This document shows, in pieces, positions 1-8,742 of a stretch of 46,031 nucleotides of DNA (position 1 is the first letter of the stretch; each line of letters starts with the position of its first letter). Under the pieces are notes generated by a model, which had not been told where the DNA came from, searched no databases, and saw only the letters and a list, made by a program, of their open reading frames with translations. The translations under genes were made by a program, and so were the position numbers. The stretch is from Gemmatimonadaceae bacterium. GTDB lineage: Bacteria > Gemmatimonadota > Gemmatimonadetes > Gemmatimonadales > Gemmatimonadaceae. The stretch lies in the NCBI GenBank assembly GCA_025453875.1, contig JALOPN010000003.1, forward strand, positions 1-46,031. Reading direction: 5' to 3'.

Positions 1-2
1 TG

Positions 3-95
3 TTGGAGGGTCCGCCCGGCGCGCGGGTCGAGCGTCTCGAGGAGCGCACCCCGTCGTTGCAGCCGCTGCCGTCTCCCTTCCAGATCGTGCGGTAA
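3..95 (+). CDS. C-terminal fragment of an upstream CDS of unknown function (partial at window edge)
   Basis: Open frame from base 3 (LEGPPGARVERLEERTPSLQPLPSPFQIVR*) ending at TAA 93-95, which overlaps the ATG of apt (TAATG). Confidence 0.45.
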   Translation: MEGPPGARVERLEERTPSLQPLPSPFQIVR

Positions 96-628
96 TGTCG
101 CTCAGTCTCGCTGAACGCGTCGCGCGTGTCGTGCGCGATGTGCCCGACTTTCCAAAGCCGGGGATCACCTTCAAGGACATCACGCCCCTGCTCGCAGATG
201 CCACGCTGATGCGTGAGGTGGTGCGCGCCATGCAGGCCCCCTTCGCTGGTGCGGGCATCACGCATGTCGTGGCGATGGAGAGTCGCGGATTCCTGTTCGG
301 CGTGCCGATGGCGCTCGATCTCGGTGCCGCATTCGTACCGGTCCGCAAGCCCGGCAAACTGCCGTGGCGCACCGCGAGCGAGCGCTACGCGCTCGAGTAC
401 GGCGACGACACGCTCGAAATGCACGTTGACGCGGTGGAGCCGGGCGCCCGTGTCCTCCTCGTCGATGACGTGCTCGCGACGGGTGGGACGGCCGCGGCCG
501 CCGCGCGACTGGTCGAGCGGCATGGTGGTGTGATCGCGGGACTGTCGGTGCTCATGGAGCTCGGATTCCTGCGGGGCCGTGACGCGCTGGGTGATCGACG
601 CACCGAAGCCGTGTGGGTGGTGCGCTAG
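95..628 (+). CDS. apt: Adenine phosphoribosyltransferase
   Basis: VRDVPDFPKPGITFKDITPLL N-terminus, ESRGFLFG, and PRPP-binding motif VLLVDDVLATGGTAAAA. Confidence 0.96.
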   Translation: MSLSLAERVARVVRDVPDFPKPGITFKDITPLLADATLMREVVRAMQAPFAGAGITHVVAMESRGFLFGVPMALDLGAAFVPVRKPGKLPWRTASERYALEYGDDTLEMHVDAVEPGARVLLVDDVLATGGTAAAAARLVERHGGVIAGLSVLMELGFLRGRDALGDRRTEAVWVVR

Positions 629-711
629 AGGCTGCGACCGCGCGCGGGTTGGTCACGTCGTCGGGTCGCATTACCTTCTCGCGAGCAGTCGTGGATGCGT
701 GCATCCGCCTC

Positions 712-786
<75 letters not shown>

Positions 787-870
787 TCCAGCGGTGGCGT
801 CGGTTCCGGTCCGGCCGATAGGTTGCGAAGGTTCGCCCTTCCGTGACCTCCCTCCCGACTACCGCTCGAC

Positions 871-2133
871 GTGAAGCTTCATAACAAGATCCTGCTCGGC
901 CTGGTGGGCGGAGCAGCCGCAGGCGTGGCCTCGAAGCTGATGCTCGGCCAATCGCCCGAACTCATGTGGGTCGTCGACAAGGTCGCGACCCCGATCGGGC
1001 AGGTGTTCCTGCGCATGCTCTTCATGATCGTCGTGCCGCTCATCTTCGGCTCGGTGACGCTCGGTGTGGCGTCGCTCGGCGATCTGAGTCGCATCGGCCG
1101 GATCGGTGGCAAGGCGATGGGGTTCTTCTTGCTGACGACGGCGGCGGCGGCGACGATCGGGTTGACGCTCGTGAACGCGATCGGCCCGGGCAAATCCATC
1201 GCGCCCGAAGTGCGGACGCAGCTGCTGGCCGAGTACGCGGGGGAAGCGACGGCGCGCGTCGGGGCGGGGGCGACGTTCGGCGTGGAGACGTTCGTGAACA
1301 TCGTGCCACGCAACCCCGTCGATTCGGCGGCGCGCGGCGACATGCTGGGGCTGATCTTCTTTTCGCTGATCTTCGGCGTGGCCCTCACGCAGTTGAGCAA
1401 GGACAAGGCGCAGCCCATTCTGGCGGTCCTCGAAGGGCTGGTCGAGGTGGTGACCCGGATCATCGGCTACGCGATGCGGCTCGCGCCGTACGGCGTGGCC
1501 GGGCTGATCTTCGGAGTCACGGTCCGGTTCGGGGCCGAAGTGCTGCAGTCGCTCGCTATGTACGTGGTGACGGTTCTCGCCGGTTTGGCGCTGCAGCTCT
1601 TCGGGGTGACCGGCCTGCTGGCGCGGTTCCTCGCGGGGATTCCGTACGGCACCTTCTTCAGCAAGTGCCGATCGCTCATGGTGACGGCGTTCTCGACCTC
1701 GAGCTCGAACGCCTCGCTGCCGGAGAACATCCGGACGGCGGAGGAGCAGTTCGGCGTGCCGCGCGAGATCGCCTCGTTCGTGCTGCCCCTTGGGGCGACG
1801 ATGAACATGAACGGGACGGCGCTGTTCGAAGGGATGACGGTGCTGTTCCTGGCGCAGGTGTTCGGCGTCGAGCTGAGTCTCACGAGCCAGATCATCGTGG
1901 TAGTGATGTCGGTGATCACGGCGATCGGTGCGGCCGGGGTCCCGGGCGGCTCGATCCCGTTGCTCGTGCTGATTCTCGAGACGGTCGGCGTGCCGGGGGA
2001 GGGGATCGCGCTCATTCTGGGGGTGGACCGGATCCTCGACATGTCGCGCACGGTGCCGAACGTCATGGGCGACCAGCTGACGGCGGTCGTGATCGCGCGC
2101 AGCGAAGGGGCAACGCTCAAGCTGGCCGACTGA
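871..2133 (+). CDS. Dicarboxylate/amino acid:cation symporter (DAACS/GltP-DctA family)
   Basis: MLFMIVVPLIFGSVTLGVASLGD, AFSTSSSNASLPENI, PLGATMNMNGTALFEG and GAAGVPGGSIPLL motifs of the glutamate transporter fold. Confidence 0.93.
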   Translation: MKLHNKILLGLVGGAAAGVASKLMLGQSPELMWVVDKVATPIGQVFLRMLFMIVVPLIFGSVTLGVASLGDLSRIGRIGGKAMGFFLLTTAAAATIGLTLVNAIGPGKSIAPEVRTQLLAEYAGEATARVGAGATFGVETFVNIVPRNPVDSAARGDMLGLIFFSLIFGVALTQLSKDKAQPILAVLEGLVEVVTRIIGYAMRLAPYGVAGLIFGVTVRFGAEVLQSLAMYVVTVLAGLALQLFGVTGLLARFLAGIPYGTFFSKCRSLMVTAFSTSSSNASLPENIRTAEEQFGVPREIASFVLPLGATMNMNGTALFEGMTVLFLAQVFGVELSLTSQIIVVVMSVITAIGAAGVPGGSIPLLVLILETVGVPGEGIALILGVDRILDMSRTVPNVMGDQLTAVVIARSEGATLKLAD

Positions 2134-2218
2134 CCCCGGCGCTCGTTATCTTTTCAGGCTGAGTTCCTCCGCGCGAGTGCGCGGGGGTCGGTCTGATCCA
2201 CTTACCGCTTCTGCTGTC

Positions 2219-2899
2219 ATGGCCTCGACCAAGCGTCCCGTTCCTGCGGCCTCCGCCACCCCCAAGCTCATCAGCGACGATCCGGTCGAGAACGCCTCGA
2301 TGTGGTTGTCGGCGAATGCGAAGCCGCTGGCCATCGCGGGCGCCCTCGCCCTCGCCGCCGGTCTCGGCGTGTGGGGGGTGCGCGCGTCGGATGCGAAGAA
2401 GCGCGCCAACGCGTCGACGGCGCTGTACGAGGCGCAGGCGCTGACGTTTGCCGGTCAGGCGGACTCGGCGCGGATTGCGCTGGAGGCGGTGGCGAGCCGG
2501 TACAAGGGGACGACGGCGGGCGAGCAGGCCGTGCTGCTGGTGGCGCAGAACCTGTTCGACGCTGGGAAGCACTCCGACGGCGTGGTTCGCCTCGAGGCCG
2601 CGAAGAGCGGCGCGTCGCGGGCGTTCGCGGCGCCGATCGAGGCGCTGATGGCGGCGGGCTACGAGGCACAAGCGAACTATGCGAAGGCCGCGGAGCACTA
2701 CGCGGCGGCTGCCAAGGTGGCAGCGAACGAGGTGGAGCGTGGCGCCTACAAGCTGGCCGAGGCCCGTCAGCTGATGGCGGCCGGCAAGCGGACGGAAGCG
2801 ATCGCGGCGTTCGAAGCGCTGCGCGGGCTGCCGGACTCGCCGTACGCCACGGAAGCGGCGGTCCGTCTGGGCGAGTTGACGGCGCAGCCTGGGAGCTGA
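2219..2899 (+). CDS. Tetratricopeptide-repeat protein with a single N-terminal TM helix (YfgM/BamD-like organisation)
   Basis: TM segment PLAIAGALALAAGLGVWGV followed by Ala-rich TPR-like helices; start chosen at ATG 2219 rather than the longer ORF start. Confidence 0.7.
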   Translation: MASTKRPVPAASATPKLISDDPVENASMWLSANAKPLAIAGALALAAGLGVWGVRASDAKKRANASTALYEAQALTFAGQADSARIALEAVASRYKGTTAGEQAVLLVAQNLFDAGKHSDGVVRLEAAKSGASRAFAAPIEALMAAGYEAQANYAKAAEHYAAAAKVAANEVERGAYKLAEARQLMAAGKRTEAIAAFEALRGLPDSPYATEAAVRLGELTAQPGS

Positions 2900-3248
2900 G
2901 GAGCGTCGCAGGTCGAGCGGCGGCCTGATCGGGCGCCGCCTCGACTGCCGGATCGACGAGATGAAGACGCCGGTCGCGTGCCCAGCACGCGGCTGGCGTT
3001 GTGCGTTTGGGGGGCGGCGACGAGACGGTGCGTGGCGCCGTTCCTGAGCCGCGAGCCGTGCTGTCAACCGCGGCCTCGTGGCGGTGGCTGTCGTTCGCGA
3101 TCGGTCTGTGGTGTGTCGCGGTGTGCGATGTCCCCGAGGCGTGGCGGCATCACGTCGTTTGCGAAGATCGAGTTTTTGACAGTACCGCCAGTAGAAGGGC
3201 ACCAATCAGCCAGTAATCGACACTATCGGTTCGGCTGCGGATCGAAAG

Positions 3249-3276
3249 AACGCCGATAATACATGTTATGTAAACT
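3249..3276 (+). other. dif: Candidate chromosomal dif site (XerC/XerD recombination site)
   Basis: AACGCCGATAA|TACATG|TTATGTAAACT: 11-6-11 architecture with ATAA-N6-TTAT core. Compared with remembered references: XerD arm 11/11 and ~22/28 overall to B. subtilis dif (ACTTCCTATAATATATATTATGTAAACT). Lies at the convergent gene-strand switch in non-coding DNA. Confidence 0.88.
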
Positions 3277-3282
3277 AAAGCC

Positions 3283-3301
3283 GGTGGATAACTGTGGACA
3301 A
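3283..3301 (-). promoter_or_regulatory. Two DnaA-box-like 9-mers in tandem next to dif
   Basis: GGTGGATAA (3283-3291) and TGTGGACAA (3293-3301); reverse complements TTATCCACC and TTGTCCACA are each one mismatch from TTATCCACA, same orientation, 1-bp spacer. Confidence 0.4.
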
Positions 3302-3642
3302 GTTCTCCACGTCGCACCCCTTGCACTTTGCAGGAGTAGCCTCAAGCTCTTTCATGCCTTGGGCTTATGGCGCTCTGCTCACGTTGTTTCTGGAGCCCGC
3401 GGCTCACGAGGATTTACCGAAGGCATCTCTCCACATTCCCACGCGAAGAAAACGCCTCAGGACTCACGTCTCGCTACGTGTGGATTTCTCGTAGCGCAAC
3501 GGTTCGTGATGCCGCCACAGAGATGCGAATAACGGTGCTCCGCAGGTCGCGCCGCGCTCAGTCGAGGACGGTCGCCCGGACGCGCTCGCGGCGCGTCGCA
3601 ACCCTTGCTGGCAGCGCCTGATGCTGGCCGCCGAGGACCCGC

Positions 3643-4539
3643 TCAGCGGTCCAGGACCAGGCGCCCGATCTGCCCCACGAACACCACACGTCCCTCGCCA
3701 GACAGCGATGGGCGCACTGCTCCGGTCAGGTCCGCCGGCGCACCGTCGGCCGGTGCAAGGCGAACGTGCACCGGCCGACCCGATCGAGTTTCGAGGGTGG
3801 CCATGCCCGGCGCCAGCCCCCATCGCGTAAGCAGAATCGCACACGCGATCGCGCCCGTGCCGCAGGCCAACGTCTCGCCCTCGACGCCTCGCTCGAACGT
3901 GCGGTAGGCCCAGCCGCCCCGACCGTCCGGCGCCACCCAGTTCACATTGGCGCCCGCTGGCGCGAGAGAGGCGTGCTGCCGTATTGGCGGTCCGTCAACC
4001 GCGACCGCAACCGCGTCGAGCGCCGCGCGGTCTGGCAGCAACAACACGACGTGCGGGACACCCACGAGCGCGAACCCGCTGCGTATCGCCTCCGCTGCGA
4101 CCGCCCCCAACGAGCCCCGCAGATCGTCGCGCACCTCTCGCACCGGCGCCACATCGATCTCGGGATGCGCCAGCTCGCGACGCGCCGTCACCAGTCCTGC
4201 GTCAGTGTTCAGCCGGACCGCGGTCGGCGCGGCGAGGCCGAGCTGGACGCTCAAGGCCGTGCTGCAAAGCGTCGCATTGCCGCACAGCTCGCCAAGGCTG
4301 CCATCCCGATTGAAGTACCGGAGTCGGATCGGGTCGGTCGAGTCACCCGGCGGTGGTGGTTCAAGTATCACGACACCGTCGGCGCCTATCCCGTTGTTCC
4401 GGTTGCAGATAGACGCAATGACCTCAGGTCGCGTGACAAGATCGGTCGGCGACGTGCGCGCGTCGAAAATGACGAAGTCGTTCCCCGACCCCGTCATCTT
4501 CGTGAACGGCACCCCCTCGAGCGGCGACAGGTCGAGCAC
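3643..4539 (-). CDS. dapF: Diaminopimelate epimerase
   Basis: VPFTKMTGSGNDFVIFDAR, ELCGNATLCSTAL, GVPHVVLL, FERGVEGETLACGTGAIACAI. Start uncertain (GTG near 4539 assumed). Confidence 0.9.
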   Translation of the reverse strand: MLDLSPLEGVPFTKMTGSGNDFVIFDARTSPTDLVTRPEVIASICNRNNGIGADGVVILEPPPPGDSTDPIRLRYFNRDGSLGELCGNATLCSTALSVQLGLAAPTAVRLNTDAGLVTARRELAHPEIDVAPVREVRDDLRGSLGAVAAEAIRSGFALVGVPHVVLLLPDRAALDAVAVAVDGPPIRQHASLAPAGANVNWVAPDGRGGWAYRTFERGVEGETLACGTGAIACAILLTRWGLAPGMATLETRSGRPVHVRLAPADGAPADLTGAVRPSLSGEGRVVFVGQIGRLVLDR

Positions 4540-4541
4540 GT

Positions 4542-5312
4542 TCAATACCGACCCGTCAGGCCCCACCAGCGCAGCCGCCACACCATCCACACGGCCTCTC
4601 GCACGATGCGCTTCGACATCTTCGATTCGCCCTCCGTGCGATCATTGAACACGATCGGGATCTCGGCGATGCGGAAACCGCGCTTCCACGCGCGGTAGCT
4701 CATCTCGATCTGGAACGCGTAGCCGTTCGACCGTACGGCATCGAGCGGGATGGCCTCGAGCACACGGCGCCTGAAGCACTTGAAGCCGCCGGTCGCGTCG
4801 CCGAGATGCATGCCGGTCACGATGCGGGCGTAGATGTTCGCGCCGTACGACAGCAGGAGCCGGGTCATCGGCCAGTTCACGACGGTCACCCTGCCCTGTC
4901 GATACCGCGACCCGAGCACGAGATCGGCGTCGCGCACCGCGCCCAGGAACTCCGGAAGGTGGGACGGGTCGTGCGAGAAGTCGGCGTCCATCTCGAAGAT
5001 GTACGCATAGTCGTGGCCAAGGGCCCACTTGAAGCCGGCCAGATAGGCGCGACCGAGCCCTTCCTTGCCCGCGCGATGCAGCACGTGCACGCGCGGGTCG
5101 GCCGCGGCGAGCTCGTCGGCCAGGCGGCCCGTGCCATCGGGCGAGTTGTCGTCCACCACGAGCACTTCAAGCCGCGGGTCCTGCGCGAGGATGCGCGGCA
5201 CGATGCGCGTGATGTTGTCCTTCTCGTTGTACGTCGGCACGATCACGAGCGCGCGTTCGCCATCGGGCACGGCGCCCTGCGGCGACCAGGGAGTGGTCCG
5301 GGCGTCAGACAC
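4542..5312 (-). CDS. Polyprenol-phosphate mannose synthase-like GT2 glycosyltransferase
   Basis: ALVIVPTYNEKDNITRIVPRIL, VLVVDDNSPDGTG, EMDADFSHDP, LVLGSRY; GTG start overlapping the upstream stop assumed. Confidence 0.88.
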   Translation of the reverse strand: MSDARTTPWSPQGAVPDGERALVIVPTYNEKDNITRIVPRILAQDPRLEVLVVDDNSPDGTGRLADELAAADPRVHVLHRAGKEGLGRAYLAGFKWALGHDYAYIFEMDADFSHDPSHLPEFLGAVRDADLVLGSRYRQGRVTVVNWPMTRLLLSYGANIYARIVTGMHLGDATGGFKCFRRRVLEAIPLDAVRSNGYAFQIEMSYRAWKRGFRIAEIPIVFNDRTEGESKMSKRIVREAVWMVWRLRWWGLTGRY

Positions 5313-7773
5313 GCACGCTCCGGCGTTCCTGCAGCACACCGGCGCCAATCCACAGGACGCCGACGAGCACCGCGAGCAGCGTGATCGTCTGACCCGTGTG
5401 GACTGTGGCGTTGTCGAACGTCAGACGCACGGACTTGGCGCCGGCGGGCAACACCACGCCGCTGATCACGTAGTCCGCGCGATCCATGGGCGCTGGCTGA
5501 CCGTCAACCTGCGCCTGCCACCCCGGGTAGTAGTTCTCCGAGACCATGAGCGTCGCACCGGCGGGCACCTCGCCCTCGATCGCGAGCTCCACGTCACCCG
5601 GCGCGTAGCGCACAACGCGTGTCCGGACACCATCGAGGGCGCCGGGCAGCTCGGTGGACTGGTCGGCGCGCGGCGCGTCCACCGACGATTCCGTCGGGAA
5701 GATCGCGGCGCGACGCAGGTCGAAACGCGGATCGAGCACGGTGGCGAGCGTCTGCTCGTCGTCGGCCTTCACGCGCAGCGGGACAACCCACGCGTAGGGT
5801 TGCTCGCCGGGGAGGCGATAGAGATGCACCGTGCTGCCGGCGGCGTTCCGCGTGGGGCCGGCGATCTTCTCCGCGCCCTCGAGCGGGAGCTCGGCGAGGT
5901 TGGTGTAGAGGAACCGGCTGTTGGTGAGGGCCCAGAAGTTCGGGTTGCCCGTGACCCCGTTGCCGGCGGCCTCGATGAGGCGGCGATAGCGACCGAGTTC
6001 GTTGCCGTGATACCCGAGCACATCGCGAATGTCGTGCGCCATGAGCGCCGATCCGCCGAGGAACGGATCACGTCGCGCGATCTCGCCACCGCCCTGGAAG
6101 CCGAGCGCGAGCACACGTCCCGGCTGCCCATCGGCGTTGACCGCGTCGATCGCGGCATCGGACGCGTACAGCGTGTTCGCGCCTTCGCTGAACATCCAGT
6201 AGTGCCGCCCCACACTCCAGAGGTCGAGCGCGACCACGGCGATGAGCAGCCCACCGGCGAGGGCTGGCGCCGGTCGTTGGCGACCGCTCCACCAGGCAAG
6301 TCCCGCCACGGCAAGCGCGATGGCCGCAACGCGCAGGCTTCCCATGAGGACGGCCGACGCGTTGGCATCGACGCGCACGATGAGCGATGGGTCGACCATC
6401 ACGCCCTCGGCGATCCGGCTCCACACGCCGAGCACCCCGAAGAGTGCGGTCACCGCGCCCGCGGACACGGCGCCGATGAGGAACCCGCGACCGAGGCGAC
6501 CGGCCAGCAATCGCTCCGCGCCGAAGGCCGCGAGCATTGCCGTCGCAAAGCTCACGACGTAGAGGATGGTGCTCGGAGCGCGGAAGAACTTCGTTCCCGG
6601 CACGATGGCGTAGACGAGATGATAGAACGGCGTGTTGCCGCCCCAGGCCCAGAGCAACGTGACGACGGCGGTCCCGAGCCAGAAGAGGGCGTGGGCGCGC
6701 GTGCGCGGTCGCGCGCCACCGAAGAGCCCCGCAGCGGCGAGCAGAAGCACGCCGACGCCGAGATACTCGCTGTGGAAGTGGATGCCGTTCGCGCCCCAGT
6801 AGTTGTCGAGGATTCCCGAGAACTGCGGGAGCCACATGTTGATCGTCTCCTCGAGCGGCATCGAGAACGAGGTGGCGTAGTCGTACCCCTTGCCGCCGGA
6901 TCGCGGCGACCAGTCCACGTACTCGAAGACGGGCGCGAACTGCGCTGCGCCGATGGCGAAGCCGATGACGATGGCCACGCCCGCGAGCAGCAGCCGACCC
7001 ACGGGACGTACCGGCGCGTCGGTCGTTGCGGTGGACGCCGATGCGATGGCGGTGTTGAGCGCGCCGGGCCAGAGCGTGACAAACAACGCGAAGGCACCGG
7101 CGGTAAGCAGCATGTACTGAAGGAGTTGCGGGTGCGGCGACAACACGCCAAGTCCGACGGTGAGGGCGAGTGCGCCCCACGCCCAGCGGCGTCCGTCGCG
7201 TAGTCCGAGCACGAGCATCCAGAGCGTGAGCGGCAACATGGCGCTCACGAAGAGCTTGCCGTCGTGACCCGGCGACGGGAACGACGCCAGCTGTCCGCTC
7301 AGCATGTACCCGACGCCGCCGATCGATGCCGGCAGCAGACCGAAGCCGGTGCTGCGCAGGAAGCCGATCGTGAAGACCCCCGCCAGGAACAGATGCAGCA
7401 CGAAGCCCCACGTCATCGCGACGTCGGTGGGGAGCAGCAACCGCAGCAGGAACGTCGGATAGTAGATGTCACCGTGCATCGCGGCGATGTACGGCATGCC
7501 GCCCTGCAGATACGGATTCCACTGCGGGAAGCCCTGCCCCGCCTTGAGCGATTCCGCCGCGAAGGCACGGAACGGATAGCCCGCGATGTACTGATCGCTG
7601 TGCGGGTTCACGAGGAAGCTGCCGCCGAGCGCCGGCCACGCCAACAGAAGCGTGCAGACCGCGCACGTCAGCAGCGCCCAGAGCCAGGCGTTGCGCGGAG
7701 TCCAATCCAACGGTGAGCCGTCAAGGCGATCCATGCGAAGCAATGCGAGAGTCGAAGAACGGGAGCCGATCAC
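5305..7773 (-). CDS. YfhO-family multi-pass membrane protein (putative polyprenyl-phosphate-sugar-dependent glycosyltransferase)
   Basis: 822 aa, many TM segments, HSDQYIAGYPFRAFAAESLKAGQGFPQWNPYLQGGMPYIAAMHGDIYYP N-terminal loop, C-terminal VSENYYPGWQAQVDGQPAP YfhO motif. Confidence 0.85.
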   Translation of the reverse strand: MIGSRSSTLALLRMDRLDGSPLDWTPRNAWLWALLTCAVCTLLLAWPALGGSFLVNPHSDQYIAGYPFRAFAAESLKAGQGFPQWNPYLQGGMPYIAAMHGDIYYPTFLLRLLLPTDVAMTWGFVLHLFLAGVFTIGFLRSTGFGLLPASIGGVGYMLSGQLASFPSPGHDGKLFVSAMLPLTLWMLVLGLRDGRRWAWGALALTVGLGVLSPHPQLLQYMLLTAGAFALFVTLWPGALNTAIASASTATTDAPVRPVGRLLLAGVAIVIGFAIGAAQFAPVFEYVDWSPRSGGKGYDYATSFSMPLEETINMWLPQFSGILDNYWGANGIHFHSEYLGVGVLLLAAAGLFGGARPRTRAHALFWLGTAVVTLLWAWGGNTPFYHLVYAIVPGTKFFRAPSTILYVVSFATAMLAAFGAERLLAGRLGRGFLIGAVSAGAVTALFGVLGVWSRIAEGVMVDPSLIVRVDANASAVLMGSLRVAAIALAVAGLAWWSGRQRPAPALAGGLLIAVVALDLWSVGRHYWMFSEGANTLYASDAAIDAVNADGQPGRVLALGFQGGGEIARRDPFLGGSALMAHDIRDVLGYHGNELGRYRRLIEAAGNGVTGNPNFWALTNSRFLYTNLAELPLEGAEKIAGPTRNAAGSTVHLYRLPGEQPYAWVVPLRVKADDEQTLATVLDPRFDLRRAAIFPTESSVDAPRADQSTELPGALDGVRTRVVRYAPGDVELAIEGEVPAGATLMVSENYYPGWQAQVDGQPAPMDRADYVISGVVLPAGAKSVRLTFDNATVHTGQTITLLAVLVGVLWIGAGVLQERRSVRV

Positions 7774-7800
7774 GGTGCAACCCGTCGCGACCCGCAGAGG

Positions 7801-8742
7801 TCACGACGGACGGGAACGGCGAGCTGGGGTGAGCGCGAGACTGATCAATCCCGGCAGCACTTCGAGCACGAGCAGCCAGAGCCGCGACGCGATCGCGAGA
7901 ATCGTCGCGTCGGTCGCCGTGACGAGTCCGAGCGCGGCGAAGGCGGCGACCATCGCCCCCTCGCGCGCGCCAATGCCGCCCGGTGCGATGAGCACCAGAT
8001 ACCCCACCAGATACGAAGCAGTCCAAATTGCGATGAATCCGAGGGTCGCGCCACTCACCGCGGGCAACAATCCGAGGGCCAGCAGGTGAAAGGCGACGCC
8101 GTATCCGACCCACGAGAGCGCGTTGATGGCCACCGCGCTCCAGATGAGGCCCGCCGGGAGCGGCTGCACCGGCTCGGTCACGCCCTGCCGACGCTGCGTG
8201 ATGGCGCGCACGACGGGTGGGAGGATCCACGGCAGGAGCAGCACACCCACCATGAACAGCGCGAGGGCGCCCCACGCCGCGATGCGATAGTTGGGGCCGA
8301 GTGCGTCGAGCACGCTGGGGCCGGCGAGGGCGACGACACCAAAGCCGGCGCCGATGTTGAGGAGCGTGCCAAGCAGTGCGGCACCGGTGGCGCCGACGGC
8401 ACTTGCCCCCTCGCGCTGGGCGAGGACGGCCAGCGCGGCCACCGACCAGATCTTGAACGGCAGATAGCGGCCGAGATTCGCGGTCGTCCACACGCGTACC
8501 GCGGCGCCGTACGGCAACGTCGTCCCCCATCCGGCCATCAGCATGCGCCAGCTCTGCACGAGCGCGGCGTAGGTGCCCAGCACGATGACGCTGGCCGCAG
8601 CGATGAACCCCCAGCGGACGCGCAGCGCACCGGCGGCCGCGCGCAGCGCGTCACGCTGCTCGACGAGTTCGCGGCCGATCCACACGAGCAGCGCGGCCAA
8701 CAACACGCCCTGCGCGAGGCGCCAGATGCGCGCGCGATTCAT
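7801..8742 (-). CDS. Flippase-like / lysylphosphatidylglycerol synthase TM-region family protein (UPF0104/AglD-like)
   Basis: ~8 TM; RVWTTANLGRYLPFKIWSVAALAVLAQREGAS and YLVLIAPGGIGAREGAMVAAF motifs. Confidence 0.82.
   Translation of the reverse strand: MNRARIWRLAQGVLLAALLVWIGRELVEQRDALRAAAGALRVRWGFIAAASVIVLGTYAALVQSWRMLMAGWGTTLPYGAAVRVWTTANLGRYLPFKIWSVAALAVLAQREGASAVGATGAALLGTLLNIGAGFGVVALAGPSVLDALGPNYRIAAWGALALFMVGVLLLPWILPPVVRAITQRRQGVTEPVQPLPAGLIWSAVAINALSWVGYGVAFHLLALGLLPAVSGATLGFIAIWTASYLVGYLVLIAPGGIGAREGAMVAAFAALGLVTATDATILAIASRLWLLVLEVLPGLISLALTPARRSRPS

Noticed and set aside
2117-3205. 362-aa - strand ORF covering the TPR gene and intergenic region
   Set aside because: Extremely Arg-rich low-complexity translation, antisense to a credible CDS; frame shadow.
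3283-3520. Interpretation of the intergenic region as oriC because of DnaA-box-like words
   Set aside because: Genes and GC skew converge on this point, a dif-like 28-mer is present, and dnaA/dnaN/gidA-type neighbours are absent; a terminus fits better.
2978-3621. Short ORFs in the dif intergenic region as small protein genes
   Set aside because: No convincing RBS or protein-like composition, several mutually overlapping frames; cannot be supported from sequence alone.
5065-7203. 712-aa + strand ORF and many similar long ORFs antisense to annotated genes
   Set aside because: Arg/His/Gly/Ala-rich translations with no recognisable domain, exactly opposite well-supported CDSs; expected frame shadow in high-GC DNA.
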